From positions 25,183 to 89,182 of the forward strand of contig JAKISG010000007.1 of assembly GCA_021648755.1 (NCBI GenBank): 64,000 nucleotides of DNA, written 5' to 3'. The notes under the pieces are model-generated. The model was not told where the DNA came from and searched no databases. It saw nothing but the letters and a program-made list of their open reading frames with translations. This document shows positions 1-9,012 of the stretch, piece after piece. This DNA is from Flavobacteriaceae bacterium. GTDB lineage: Bacteria; Bacteroidota; Bacteroidia; Flavobacteriales; Flavobacteriaceae. A program made the translations under genes and the position numbers. Every line of letters begins with the position of its first letter. The stretch's first letter is position 1.

Positions 1-447
1 AACCAAAAGTGTTTTTATATTTCTAGACTTTAATTCTTTTAAAATAGTTGGCCAAAACTCATATTTTACAAAAATGGCTATTTCTGGATGAATTTTAGTA
101 AGAAAACGTTTTGCATTTCTTTTAGTGTCTAAAGGCAAATAACAAACTACAGTTGCAAATTTATAATTTTTTTTAATTTCATACCCTGAAGGCGAAAAAA
201 ACGTTAAAACAATTTTATGATTAGAATATTCAGTTTTAAGATTTTCGAGAATGGGTTTTCCTTGCTCAAATTCACCTAAAGAAGCACAATGAAACCAAAT
301 TACCTTATCCGTTTTTTTAATAACACTTAGCCTGTTAAATGTTTCTTTTCTCCCGTTAAGAAATAATTTAACCTTTTTATTAAACAAAGAAACAGGTATT
401 AATAACCAGCTAACTACTATTACAAATATATTATATAAAAAATACAC
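1..447 (-). CDS. waaA: 3-deoxy-D-manno-octulosonic acid (Kdo) transferase, N-terminal part, runs off left edge
   Basis: The reverse strand encodes 149 residues without a stop. A hydrophobic N-terminal segment is followed by the WaaA signatures FHCASLGEFEQ and TFFSPSGYE and by the stretch VKYEFWP. WaaA transfers Kdo from CMP-Kdo to lipid A precursors at the inner face of the inner membrane, so the cell makes a Gram-negative LPS core. The start is taken as a GTG at 447-445, which gives an N-terminus beginning MYFLYNIF. In-frame stops lie a few codons upstream and there is no ATG between them and the GTG, so the exact start is inferred. The donor-binding C-terminal half is outside the window. 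Confidence 0.88.
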   Translation of the reverse strand, partial: MYFLYNIFVIVVSWLLIPVSLFNKKVKLFLNGRKETFNRLSVIKKTDKVIWFHCASLGEFEQGKPILENLKTEYSNHKIVLTFFSPSGYEIKKNYKFATVVCYLPLDTKRNAKRFLTKIHPEIAIFVKYEFWPTILKELKSRNIKTLLV

Positions 448-534
448 AAGCGCTAAAATAAAAACTAATATTTAGTTTTAGGATTATTTTTAGCTATAAA
501 TTGATTATTTTTTTAGCACAGTTACAGATTTAGC

Positions 535-577
535 AAAAAAAAGGGGATTTTCCTCTAAAAAAAGGGGGTTTTTCCTC
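535..577. repeat. Tandem pair of A-run/G-run/T-run units
   Basis: Two adjacent units of about 21 bp share the pattern A7-8, G4-5, T-run, CCTC. They stand out in otherwise AT-rich DNA. They lie in the 350-bp gap between waaA (leftward) and the ABC-F gene (rightward). Just downstream (about 610-671) is an 18-codon open stretch ending at TAG, reading NDRRIALEIDKLVSDYH, which I cannot assign. It may be a gene remnant. Function of the repeat is unknown. Confidence 0.5.
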
Positions 578-797
578 TTTTATAGAAAAAAAATTTATTC
601 TATTTTTGACAAATGAAAATGATAGGAGAATTGCTTTAGAAATTGATAAACTTGTTAGTGACTATCATTAGATTTAAATTCTTTTGGTAGTCTTTTTATA
701 GATAAAACCTGAATTTTTGAATTAATCAATTTAAATTCACTCATTTCTTTGTAGTTTTTACATTTCTTTGCGTTTCTTTGTGAACTAAACAAAATAT

Positions 798-2666
798 ATG
801 AATTATCTTTCTGTTGAAAATATTACCAAATCTTACGGAGAATTTCCTTTATTCGAAAATATTTCTTTTGGAATAAACAAAGATCAAAAAATTGCATTTA
901 TTGCTAAAAATGGAACAGGAAAAACATCTTTACTAAATATTATTGCAGGTAAAGAAAGTTTAGACTCTGGACAAGTAGTAAAACGAAAAGGTTTAAACAT
1001 TGTGTATCTAGCACAGAAGGAAGATTTAAACCCAAAATTAACTATTGAACAAACTATTTTTCAATCTGATAATCCGATACTTAAAATTGTAGAAGAGTAT
1101 GAACACGCTTTACTAAATATGGATGATGCAAGTACATATCAAAAAGCTTTTGATAAAATGGAACAATATCAAGCGTGGGATTTTGAAACCAATTACAAAC
1201 AAATATTATCTAAATTAAAATTTGAAAATTTAGATTTAGTTGTCGGAACTCTTTCTGGCGGACAAAAAAAAAGATTGACTTTAGCAATTTCATTAATTAA
1301 TAAACCAGATTTACTAATTTTAGACGAGCCAACCAATCACTTAGACTTAGAAATGATAGAGTGGTTAGAGTCTTACTTTAAAAAAGAGAAGATAACATTA
1401 TTTATGGTAACACATGACCGTTATTTTTTAGAACGAGTTTGTAATGAAATAATGGAGTTAGATCAAGGTAAAATTTACAAATACAAAGGTAATTATTCGT
1501 ATTATTTAGAAAAAAAAGATGAACGCTTAGAAGTTGAAAAAATTACACTTGGTAAAACCAAACAACTCTTTAAAAAAGAATTAGAATGGATGCGAAAGCA
1601 ACCAAAAGCAAGAACTACCAAGTCAAAATCTAGAATAGATGATTTTTATGAAATAAAAGAAAAAGCATCGCAACGTAGAAATGACCATGTAATGCAGCTC
1701 GAAATTAATATGGAACGTTTAGGTTCTAAAGTAGTAGAACTGCATAATATTTCAAAATCTTTTGAGGATTTACAAATTTTAAATAATTTTGAATATGTAT
1801 TTAAACGTGGTGAACGCATTGGTATTATAGGTAAAAACGGAACAGGAAAATCTACTTTTTTAAACATACTTACCAAAGAATTAGAAGTCGATTCTGGTAA
1901 AGTAGTTATTGGTGATACTGTAAAATTTGGCTATTACCGTCAAAGTGGTATTGTAATAAAACCAGGACAAAAAGTAATTGAAGTTATTAAGGAATTTGGC
2001 GAATATATACCTTTAAAAAAAGGAGGAAAACTCTCAGCAAGTAATTTATTAGAGCGTTTTATGTTTGACCGTAAAAAACAATATGATTTTGTTGAAAAAT
2101 TATCTGGTGGCGAATTAAAACGATTATTTTTATGTACGGTGTTAATTCAAAACCCTAATTTTTTAATTTTAGACGAACCTACGAACGATTTAGATATTAT
2201 GACCCTAAATGTTTTAGAAAATTTTTTATTAGACTATCCAGGTAACCTAATTGTAGTATCGCACGATCGTTATTTTATGGATAAAATTGTAGACCATCTA
2301 TTTGTTTTTAGAGGCAATGGTGTTGTAGAAGATTTTCCAGGAAATTATTCCGATTATCGTGCCTATGAAGATTCTAGCACATTAAAATCAATTCAAAAAA
2401 AATTAGTTGAAGTTATTGTTGAAGAAAACTCTAAAGAAAGTAGTTTATCTCAAAACTTAAGAAAAGAATTAAAACGAGAATTCGGCAAGTTAGAATCAGA
2501 AATAGACCGCTTAAACAAGAAGAAAACTGATCTAGAAACAGATTTTACTAATAGTGAAATTGATGCTACTAAAATTGCAGAAGCATCAAAAAAATTACAA
2601 AAATATATTAATGAACTAGAAATTAAAGAAGAACGTTGGTTAGAAGTTTCTATGTTATTAGAATAA
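798..2666 (+). CDS. ABC-F family ATP-binding protein, Uup-like
   Basis: 622 residues with two tandem ABC ATPase domains and no membrane segments, the layout of ABC-F proteins that act on the ribosome rather than as transporters. Domain 1 has a Walker A (NGTGKTS, near residue 40), signature LSGGQKKR and Walker B LILDEPTNHLD. Domain 2 has NGTGKST, LSGGELKR and LILDEPTNDLD. The two are joined by a charged linker rich in Lys and Arg. The C-terminus (about 540-622) is a charged coiled coil, as in the Uup branch. The signature and Walker B motifs are intact, so ATPase activity is expected. It is transcribed alone and followed by a strong hairpin. Which ribosomal step it assists cannot be told from sequence. 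Confidence 0.92.
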   Translation: MNYLSVENITKSYGEFPLFENISFGINKDQKIAFIAKNGTGKTSLLNIIAGKESLDSGQVVKRKGLNIVYLAQKEDLNPKLTIEQTIFQSDNPILKIVEEYEHALLNMDDASTYQKAFDKMEQYQAWDFETNYKQILSKLKFENLDLVVGTLSGGQKKRLTLAISLINKPDLLILDEPTNHLDLEMIEWLESYFKKEKITLFMVTHDRYFLERVCNEIMELDQGKIYKYKGNYSYYLEKKDERLEVEKITLGKTKQLFKKELEWMRKQPKARTTKSKSRIDDFYEIKEKASQRRNDHVMQLEINMERLGSKVVELHNISKSFEDLQILNNFEYVFKRGERIGIIGKNGTGKSTFLNILTKELEVDSGKVVIGDTVKFGYYRQSGIVIKPGQKVIEVIKEFGEYIPLKKGGKLSASNLLERFMFDRKKQYDFVEKLSGGELKRLFLCTVLIQNPNFLILDEPTNDLDIMTLNVLENFLLDYPGNLIVVSHDRYFMDKIVDHLFVFRGNGVVEDFPGNYSDYRAYEDSSTLKSIQKKLVEVIVEENSKESSLSQNLRKELKREFGKLESEIDRLNKKKTDLETDFTNSEIDATKIAEASKKLQKYINELEIKEERWLEVSMLLE

Positions 2667-2686
2667 ACATAAATTCTTTAGAAAAA

Positions 2687-2716
2687 AAAACAGTTCTCTG
2701 ATGAGAAACTGTTTTT
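2687..2716. terminator. Bidirectional hairpin terminator
   Basis: An A-run and CAGTTCTC pair with GAGAAACTG and a T-run around a TGAT loop, with one bulged base. A-tract before and T-tract after the stem let it work on both strands. It lies just after the ABC-F stop, between that gene and the convergent lipoprotein gene. Confidence 0.75.
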
Positions 2717-2786
2717 GTGGTTGGTGGTTTAAACCAACCTAATCAACTAACCAAACTTTATTTTACGAAACTTGTTTTTAGCATCT

Positions 2787-3725
2787 TTACTTTCTATTAC
2801 TTGTTTTAGTAAGATGTTCTTTTTTTACTTTCACTTTACGATTAACTTTAAATCGTTTGCGTTGTATAGGGTTTGTAGAATCATTTTTATAAATAATAAG
2901 ACCTCTGCCAGTAAACTCATAAGTAGTATCTGAACTATTGTGATATAAACTTATACTTCGGTCATCTGTAACGGTTAATTCAAACTCTTCATTGCCGTAA
3001 GAATCATAATCTAATGTTAAAATTTTTAGATTAGCTGTTCCTTGTACATCAAAAACCTCATATTCACCTCTAAAGTCCCATAATAAATCTACAATACTTG
3101 TATCTAAATTATCTTGTGATGATTGAAATGAATTTCTATCTTCTGGGATATAGGCTAAAAAATTTTCATTGTCAAAATCATTTTCAACACCATTAAAAGT
3201 TCCTGTTTTTTTCCAAGCTATATATTCTTGTAAAAAATATTCTATATTATCATAAAATACTTGATCGTAATCAAACTGATTTACATTATAGCCAATTAAT
3301 GAGTAAGTTACATGGTTATAGTTATCTCTTAATTTAATTCTATTACTTGCAATTTGAATAACCTCAAGATCTATAAAACCGTCTAAATCGTGCTCTATTT
3401 CTAAAATAATTCCGTTTGTATTATAATAACCTATCTGGTCACCGTAGCCATTACCTACATTACCTAAACCAACTAAGTTATTATTAGCAAAGAGGTTTCC
3501 GTTTCTAAACGAAAGCGTAAAGGCCAAAGATAAAAATCGGTTATCACCAGTACCTTCTGTGGCATTATAATCAATATACCAAAGATCTTTGGTTTGTAAT
3601 AATTGATTTAATGAAATAGAATTAATATCTATAAAGTCATCTTCTATAACAATACATGAAGTAAAAGTAAATGCTGTAATTAATAGTATTACAATAAGTC
3701 TTAAATTTTGTTTTGCCGTTTTCAT
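2787..3725 (-). CDS. Hypothetical lipoprotein
   Basis: 312 residues of unrecognised function. The N-terminus is a clear lipoprotein signal: a basic start, a hydrophobic stretch, then lipobox FTSC with the acylated Cys at residue 24, followed by acidic residues. In Bacteroidota, acidic residues after the Cys often go with surface export. The body is rich in Asn, Asp, Tyr and aromatic beta-strand patterns with no catalytic motif visible. The basic C-terminus (RKRFKVNRKVKVKK) is unusual for the rest of the protein. It lies 74 bp downstream of the sppA-associated lipoprotein on the same strand. Confidence 0.7.
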   Translation of the reverse strand: MKTAKQNLRLIVILLITAFTFTSCIVIEDDFIDINSISLNQLLQTKDLWYIDYNATEGTGDNRFLSLAFTLSFRNGNLFANNNLVGLGNVGNGYGDQIGYYNTNGIILEIEHDLDGFIDLEVIQIASNRIKLRDNYNHVTYSLIGYNVNQFDYDQVFYDNIEYFLQEYIAWKKTGTFNGVENDFDNENFLAYIPEDRNSFQSSQDNLDTSIVDLLWDFRGEYEVFDVQGTANLKILTLDYDSYGNEEFELTVTDDRSISLYHNSSDTTYEFTGRGLIIYKNDSTNPIQRKRFKVNRKVKVKKEHLTKTSNRK

Positions 3726-3799
3726 AATCTTAATATTTAGTATTAACGATTATTCAAATTTTGTGCCAAGTTTTATAAAAGGTGATGAATAGTAATAAA

Positions 3800-4264
3800 T
3801 TATGGGAAAAACGCATGTTTTTCTTCAATAAGAGTTATTTTATAAAACTTCTCTTTTTCATTTATGAGGTAACTAATAACGCATTCATTTTCTTTTAATT
3901 CAAAAAGGAAGTCTGATTTTACTTTTGGTAATTTATTCCCATATTCTTTACTAGCGTCTCTATGTATTATTACGTCTATATTTTCTCTATTAGCAGTATT
4001 GATATTAGCAGTAAGTAATGTGTTTTTAGTTGCATTACGTAAGTATAATTTTTCTTTGGTATTTTTAAAATATATATGGTGAAATACAATACCTTTTTCT
4101 AGATTCTGTAATTCAAATGCTATTTTTATACCTTTGACTCCAGGCTGTCCTCCAACCCAATGTTGAAAAGTGGCTTTTTTTATTTTAAAAGGAAGTTTTT
4201 TTTCAAATTTTGAAGATTTACAACTTAAAATAGCGAGTAATAATATTGGAATTATAGTTTTCAT
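3800..4264 (-). CDS. Small lipoprotein co-transcribed with sppA
   Basis: 154 residues starting with a lipoprotein signal (lipobox ILSC, Cys near residue 15). The mature part has the motif FQHWVGGQPGVKG and a predicted beta-rich body, but I do not recognise a function. Its start lies 9 bp after the sppA stop on the same strand, so the two are very likely one operon. That fits a role in the cell envelope, but this is inference. Confidence 0.72.
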   Translation of the reverse strand: MKTIIPILLLAILSCKSSKFEKKLPFKIKKATFQHWVGGQPGVKGIKIAFELQNLEKGIVFHHIYFKNTKEKLYLRNATKNTLLTANINTANRENIDVIIHRDASKEYGNKLPKVKSDFLFELKENECVISYLINEKEKFYKITLIEEKHAFFP

Positions 4265-4273
4265 ATATAGGTT

Positions 4274-6034
4274 TTACTTAATATTTATAACAAAGGGCAT
4301 TCTTGCTTGAATTCCTTTTAATTCAGAAAATTGTTTAAAGCGCTGTAGTACTTTGTAATTTTCTACACCAATTTCATTTTCAATAAGCACTTTAGTATTT
4401 ATTTTTAGAAACGGAAACCCACCGTCAAAAGCATCGTCTAAATCTTTTTTATAATGAGGGTAATTTCTTACTTTATATTCAGAAATATTAGCCAATTCAG
4501 CAGCATGAGCGATAGCATCGTCTAAATTACCTAGGGCATCAACTAAACCGTTTTCTTTTGCTTGTACTCCTGTCCAAACCCTGCCTTGAGCAATTTCATT
4601 TACTTGGTCTCTAGTCATACCTCTACCTTTTGCGACACGATCTAAAAACAATTCATAAAAATCTTTTACACTCTCTAGAGTAACTTCATAAAAATCTTTA
4701 TGCATTGGTTCAAAAACACTATAACCTAAAGATTGTCTATTGGTGGTTATCTGCTCAGCATTAATACCTATTTTAGTTGTAAATTCACTAAAGTTTGGTA
4801 CAAGTCCAAAAACACCTATTGACCCTGTAACCGTTGTTGGTTCGGCGTAAATTTTTGCTGCATTACAAGCAATATAATAACCGCCAGAAGCAGCATAATT
4901 ACCCATAGAAACAACCAAAGGTTTTTTAGTTTTAGTAAGTTCTAATTCTCTCCAGATTAAATCGGAAGCCAAACCACTTCCTCCAGGAGAATTTACTCTT
5001 AAAACAATGGCTTTTATACTTTTATTTTTTACTGCTTTACGTAATGCTTTAATAATTATTTCTTGACCAATATAAGTTTCATCACCTTCACCGTATCTAA
5101 TTTCGCCTTGCGCATAAATCACAGCAATTTTATCTTTAGCAACAGATTTTATACGCCCTTTACCAGATTTTATATAGTCTTTCAGACTAACTATATTTAG
5201 TTTTTTTTCTAAATTAACCCCTAATCTGTTTTTTAATAAATTAGTATATGTATCTAAATAAATACTTTTGTTTATTAAATTATTTTGAACTGCTAATTTT
5301 GCATTTCTACCTAATAAACTATCTGCAATATAATCTAACTCAACAGTTGTTTTGTTTCTGCTTGTAGCAATATCTTCTTTATATTCTGTCCAAATAGATT
5401 GTAATAGTTCCGTCATTTGTTCTCTATTTGCATCACTAATTTTGTTTGCAATAAAAGGCTCTACGGCACTTTTGTATTTTCCGTGACGTATCACTTCCAT
5501 TTTAACACCGTATTTATCTTCAAAATCTTTGAAAAACAATAGTTCTGCCGCCAAGCCTTTAAGGTCAACTCCACCTACAGGGTTTACATATATAGAATCT
5601 GCTACTGAACTTAAATAATAATTTTTTTGACTATAGTAATCTGCATAAGCAGTAATAAACTTACCAGACTCTTTAAAATCTAATAATTTATTACGTATTG
5701 CTTGTGTTTGTGCCATACCCGCTTTTAAACCTAACGTTCTAATACTAATGCCTTTGATATTAGCATCCGTTTTAGCATTAGTTATGGCAGCAATTATTTT
5801 ATGTAAAGGCATTATTTTTGATTTTCCTCCAAATAATTCATCAAAAGGATTGGTAACACTATAATCATCCATTATTTTTTGCTCAAAATTTAATTCTAGT
5901 ATTGAATTACTTTCAACAATTACTTTGTCTGATTTTCCAATAACCGATGCAATACCTATTAAAATTAAAAACAGGAGAAAACACGCTATAAATACACCTA
6001 AAATGGTTGCTAATAAATTTCTTAAAAATTTCAT
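4274..6034 (-). CDS. sppA: Signal peptide peptidase SppA, 67K type
   Basis: 586 residues, the length of the double-domain SppA that clears cleaved signal peptides in the inner membrane. One N-terminal transmembrane segment spans about residues 10-33. The N-terminal half carries the general-base Lys in YKSAVEPF (K188), and the C-terminal half carries the nucleophile Ser in NYAASGGYY (S383), matching the split Ser-Lys dyad of the E. coli enzyme. VNSPGGSGLASD precedes the Ser. All key residues are present, so it should be active. A lipoprotein gene follows within 9 bp. The promoter region is shared with the divergent folK-dnk gene. Confidence 0.95.
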   Translation of the reverse strand: MKFLRNLLATILGVFIACFLLFLILIGIASVIGKSDKVIVESNSILELNFEQKIMDDYSVTNPFDELFGGKSKIMPLHKIIAAITNAKTDANIKGISIRTLGLKAGMAQTQAIRNKLLDFKESGKFITAYADYYSQKNYYLSSVADSIYVNPVGGVDLKGLAAELLFFKDFEDKYGVKMEVIRHGKYKSAVEPFIANKISDANREQMTELLQSIWTEYKEDIATSRNKTTVELDYIADSLLGRNAKLAVQNNLINKSIYLDTYTNLLKNRLGVNLEKKLNIVSLKDYIKSGKGRIKSVAKDKIAVIYAQGEIRYGEGDETYIGQEIIIKALRKAVKNKSIKAIVLRVNSPGGSGLASDLIWRELELTKTKKPLVVSMGNYAASGGYYIACNAAKIYAEPTTVTGSIGVFGLVPNFSEFTTKIGINAEQITTNRQSLGYSVFEPMHKDFYEVTLESVKDFYELFLDRVAKGRGMTRDQVNEIAQGRVWTGVQAKENGLVDALGNLDDAIAHAAELANISEYKVRNYPHYKKDLDDAFDGGFPFLKINTKVLIENEIGVENYKVLQRFKQFSELKGIQARMPFVINIK

Positions 6035-6104
6035 TCTTTTTTTATATTTCTTTATCTGACGTTTTGTATTTCAAAAAGTTACAAAACAGTCTATTTCTTT
6101 TCCC

Positions 6105-6112
6105 TAACTTTG
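6105..6112 (+). promoter_or_regulatory. Possible -7 promoter box for folK-dnk
   Basis: TAACTTTG matches the Bacteroidota sigma-A -7 consensus TAnnTTTG. It lies about 60 bp before the ATG of folK-dnk. No convincing -33 TTTG is visible at the expected distance, so this is a moderate call. Confidence 0.35.
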
Positions 6113-6174
6113 TTTATAAAATGGTTTGCAAAGGTAATCTTTTTGAAATTGTTTTTAGTTTCTTTGTAAATTAG

Positions 6175-7311
6175 ATGAAAATAATAAGAACTACATATCT
6201 TTCTCTAGGGTCAAACCAAGGAAATCTAATTAAAAACCTACAAAATGCTTTAGATAAAATAGCAGTAAGTATTGGGAAAATAGTTGCAGTTTCTTCGGTA
6301 TATAAATCAAAATCTTGGGGTTTTAAAGGTGCTGATTTCTATAATAATTGTATTAAAGTAGCGACCATTTTAAATCTTGAGGATTTAGGTATTAAAATTT
6401 TTGCCATAGAAAAATGTTTAGGTAGAGAAAAAAAGAAAACGACCAATTATGAAAATAGAATAATTGATATTGATATATTGTTATTTGATGATCAAGTTGT
6501 TTTTTCTAAAAATTTATGTGTTCCTCACCCTAAAATGTTAGATAGAAGTTTTGTTTTAAGACCTTTAGCAGAAATTGCCCCATATGTAAAACACCCCATA
6601 GAAAACAAAACAATTACTGCTTGTTTACAGATTTGTAATGATAAAACAGCATTAAAAAAAATAAATTTAAAATTAGAAAAACCGTTATCTTTAGACGAAA
6701 AATACAATTATATCGCAATCGAAGGTAATATTGGTGCAGGAAAAACAACTTTGGCTAATATGATTGGTGCTGATTTTAATGCAAAACTAGTTTTAGAGCG
6801 CTTTGCTGATAATCCGTTTTTACCAAAATTTTATAAAGACAAAGAGCGCTTTGCGTTTCCATTAGAAATGAGTTTTTTAGCAGATCGTTATCAACAATTA
6901 TCTGATGACCTTGCTCAATTCGATTTATTTAAAAATTTAATAGTATCTGATTATTATATTTTTAAATCTTTAATTTTTTCGCAAATAACTTTACAAAAAG
7001 AGGAGTATCATTTATATAGACGTATGTTTGATGTAATGTATAAAAAAATTACGAAACCTGATTTGTATATTTACTTATATCAAAATACGAAACGTTTACT
7101 AGATAACATTAAGAATAGAGGTCGTGATTATGAAAAAGATATTAAATCAGAATACTTAGATAAGATACATAAAGGGTATTTTAATTTTATTAAAACAGAG
7201 CAAAATTTAAACACCTTAATTATTGATGTTTCAGAAATAGATTTTGTAAAAAATAAAGAAGATTATCATTCAATAATAAAAAAAATCAACACTTTTAAAA
7301 AATTATTGTAA
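6175..7311 (+). CDS. folK: Bifunctional HPPK (folK) / deoxynucleoside kinase fusion
   Basis: 378 residues in two domains. Residues 1-150 are 6-hydroxymethyl-7,8-dihydropterin pyrophosphokinase (LSLGSNQGN near the start, DIDILLFDD near 98-106, VPHPKM and FVLRPLAEIAP), which makes the pyrophosphorylated pterin for folate synthesis. Residues 175-378 are a dNK-type deoxynucleoside kinase with P-loop GNIGAGKTT (184-192), a FLADRYQQL segment and the lid-like RGRDYEKDI. Both active sites look complete. This fusion is known in Bacteroidota. The kinase half is paralogous to the stand-alone kinase at 44183-44797. It diverges from sppA. Confidence 0.93.
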   Translation: MKIIRTTYLSLGSNQGNLIKNLQNALDKIAVSIGKIVAVSSVYKSKSWGFKGADFYNNCIKVATILNLEDLGIKIFAIEKCLGREKKKTTNYENRIIDIDILLFDDQVVFSKNLCVPHPKMLDRSFVLRPLAEIAPYVKHPIENKTITACLQICNDKTALKKINLKLEKPLSLDEKYNYIAIEGNIGAGKTTLANMIGADFNAKLVLERFADNPFLPKFYKDKERFAFPLEMSFLADRYQQLSDDLAQFDLFKNLIVSDYYIFKSLIFSQITLQKEEYHLYRRMFDVMYKKITKPDLYIYLYQNTKRLLDNIKNRGRDYEKDIKSEYLDKIHKGYFNFIKTEQNLNTLIIDVSEIDFVKNKEDYHSIIKKINTFKKLL

Positions 7312-7340
7312 TTTTGAGGCGAAGTAAAACAAACCCTTCT

Positions 7341-8936
7341 ATGAAACCTTATTTTTTTTCTGTTATAATTTCTTTATTTTTCGTTTTTCAAATTAACGCA
7401 CAAAATAGTTCTTTAGATACATGGACTATTGGTGTAGGAGCTTCTAGTTCTATTATGCATGGCGATTTAACATCTTTAAATTCAATAGATAATAATTTAA
7501 TAAACCTTGGGTATTATGTATATTTAAGTAAGATGATTTCTCCAGCTTTTGGTTTTGAACTGAAAGGGCAAGCATTAAAAATGAGAGGCTCGTCACAAAA
7601 TATTTTTGAAAATACAAATACTACTAATGGTTTATATTTTGAAGGAAATACCTTTGGTGGCGAATTAAATGTAGTTATTAACCTTAACGGGTTAAGTAAA
7701 AACCCATATGCAGGAGCAAATAGAAAATGGAATTTTTCTGCATATTTAGGAATGGGATTTCATACTTATAATTCTAAACGGTTTGATTTTGAAACCAATG
7801 AATTGTTACAAGATTTTGAAAATGTTTTTGGTAAAGACGGTGAGGCTAATTCAATTTATTACACTTCAGGTTTAGGGCTGCGTTATAAACTATCCAAAAG
7901 ATTAGATATAGAATTAAGACAAACCCTTAATTTTAATAATGAAGATCATTTAGATGCTACGATAAGCCAAAAACAAAATTTTGAAACCTTTTTTACTACA
8001 AATTTAGGTTTGGTTTTTAAATTAAATAAAAAAGACAGTGAAAGTATTGTTTGGCAAGATACTGTTGAAAAAGTTGTAGAGGAAGTTGTAGAAGAAGAAA
8101 AGCCTGACTTTAAAGATACAGATGGTGATGGTGTTATTGATCAATTAGATAAAGACCCTAATACGCCTAAAGGAGCAATTACATATAGTAATGGTATTGC
8201 TGTTGATACAGATAAAGATGGGGTTATAGATTTTTATGATAAATGCCCATTAGTTTTTGGTTTAAAAGAACTAGAAGGCTGTCCGAGTGAAAAAGATACA
8301 GATGGTGATGGTGTTAAAGATACGATAGATTTATGTCCAGATATTGTTGGCCCAATAGAGAATCGAGGTTGCCCAGTTTCTACTAATACAATAACTGAAA
8401 TTGAAAAAACTACCATCATAAACTTGGCAAAAAACATCTATTTTCCATCAGGTAAAGCAAATTTAATAGATTCCTCAAAAAAAGAGTTAGATAAAATTGC
8501 AAGTATTATGATGAACTACGAAAACATAAGTTTTATTATTGAGGGTCATACTGATAGTGGAGGAAAGAGAGATTATAATTTAAAATTATCACAAGATAGG
8601 GCAGATACAGTTAAACAATATTTAATTAATTTTGGAGTAAACTCAGGAACTTTAACAGCAATTGGTTATGGATTTTCAGTACCAAAATATAATAACTTTA
8701 CTAGTGACGGGAGACAATTAAACCGAAGAGTAGAAATTAAAGTTAAAGAAAATTCTGAAACTAATAAACATACTAAAACTGATAAAGTTTCTGAAATAAC
8801 CTATACTATTGTTAGTCAAGACACTTTGTTTTTGATAGCAAAAAAACACAATGTTACTATTGATCAATTAAGAGAATGGAATAACTTAACAGATAATATC
8901 ATTATTGTAGGCGAAAAACTAATTATTAAGAAATAA
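7341..8936 (+). CDS. OmpA-family outer membrane protein with TSP3 repeats and C-terminal LysM
   Basis: About 531 residues from the ATG at 7341, chosen because it directly starts the signal peptide (MKPYFFSVIISLFF, cleaved after INA). An in-frame TTG 9 codons upstream is less likely. The order is: N-terminal beta-barrel-like domain (about 25-240), Val/Glu-rich linker, calcium-binding thrombospondin type 3 repeats (DTDGDGV twice, with paired Cys), OmpA peptidoglycan-binding domain (IIEGHTDSGG, DRADTVKQYL, GRQLNRRVEI), and a C-terminal LysM. OmpA and LysM together imply double anchoring to peptidoglycan. It begins 29 bp after folK-dnk and may be read through from it. Confidence 0.88.
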   Translation: MKPYFFSVIISLFFVFQINAQNSSLDTWTIGVGASSSIMHGDLTSLNSIDNNLINLGYYVYLSKMISPAFGFELKGQALKMRGSSQNIFENTNTTNGLYFEGNTFGGELNVVINLNGLSKNPYAGANRKWNFSAYLGMGFHTYNSKRFDFETNELLQDFENVFGKDGEANSIYYTSGLGLRYKLSKRLDIELRQTLNFNNEDHLDATISQKQNFETFFTTNLGLVFKLNKKDSESIVWQDTVEKVVEEVVEEEKPDFKDTDGDGVIDQLDKDPNTPKGAITYSNGIAVDTDKDGVIDFYDKCPLVFGLKELEGCPSEKDTDGDGVKDTIDLCPDIVGPIENRGCPVSTNTITEIEKTTIINLAKNIYFPSGKANLIDSSKKELDKIASIMMNYENISFIIEGHTDSGGKRDYNLKLSQDRADTVKQYLINFGVNSGTLTAIGYGFSVPKYNNFTSDGRQLNRRVEIKVKENSETNKHTKTDKVSEITYTIVSQDTLFLIAKKHNVTIDQLREWNNLTDNIIIVGEKLIIKK

Positions 8937-9012
8937 CTTTATTTAATTAACGAAGAACATCTAAAAAATTTTCATACAAGATTTCACAAATTTGTTACAT
9001 TTAAGTTTCAGA

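Noticed and set aside
2787..3725. Possible enzyme annotation for the first lipoprotein
   Set aside because: No catalytic motif is visible and similar flavobacterial lipoproteins often carry misleading names, so I left it hypothetical.
7314..7340. TTG start for the OmpA/LysM protein, 9 codons upstream of the ATG
   Set aside because: The ATG at 7341 begins the signal peptide directly, and the extension has charged residues unlike a signal.
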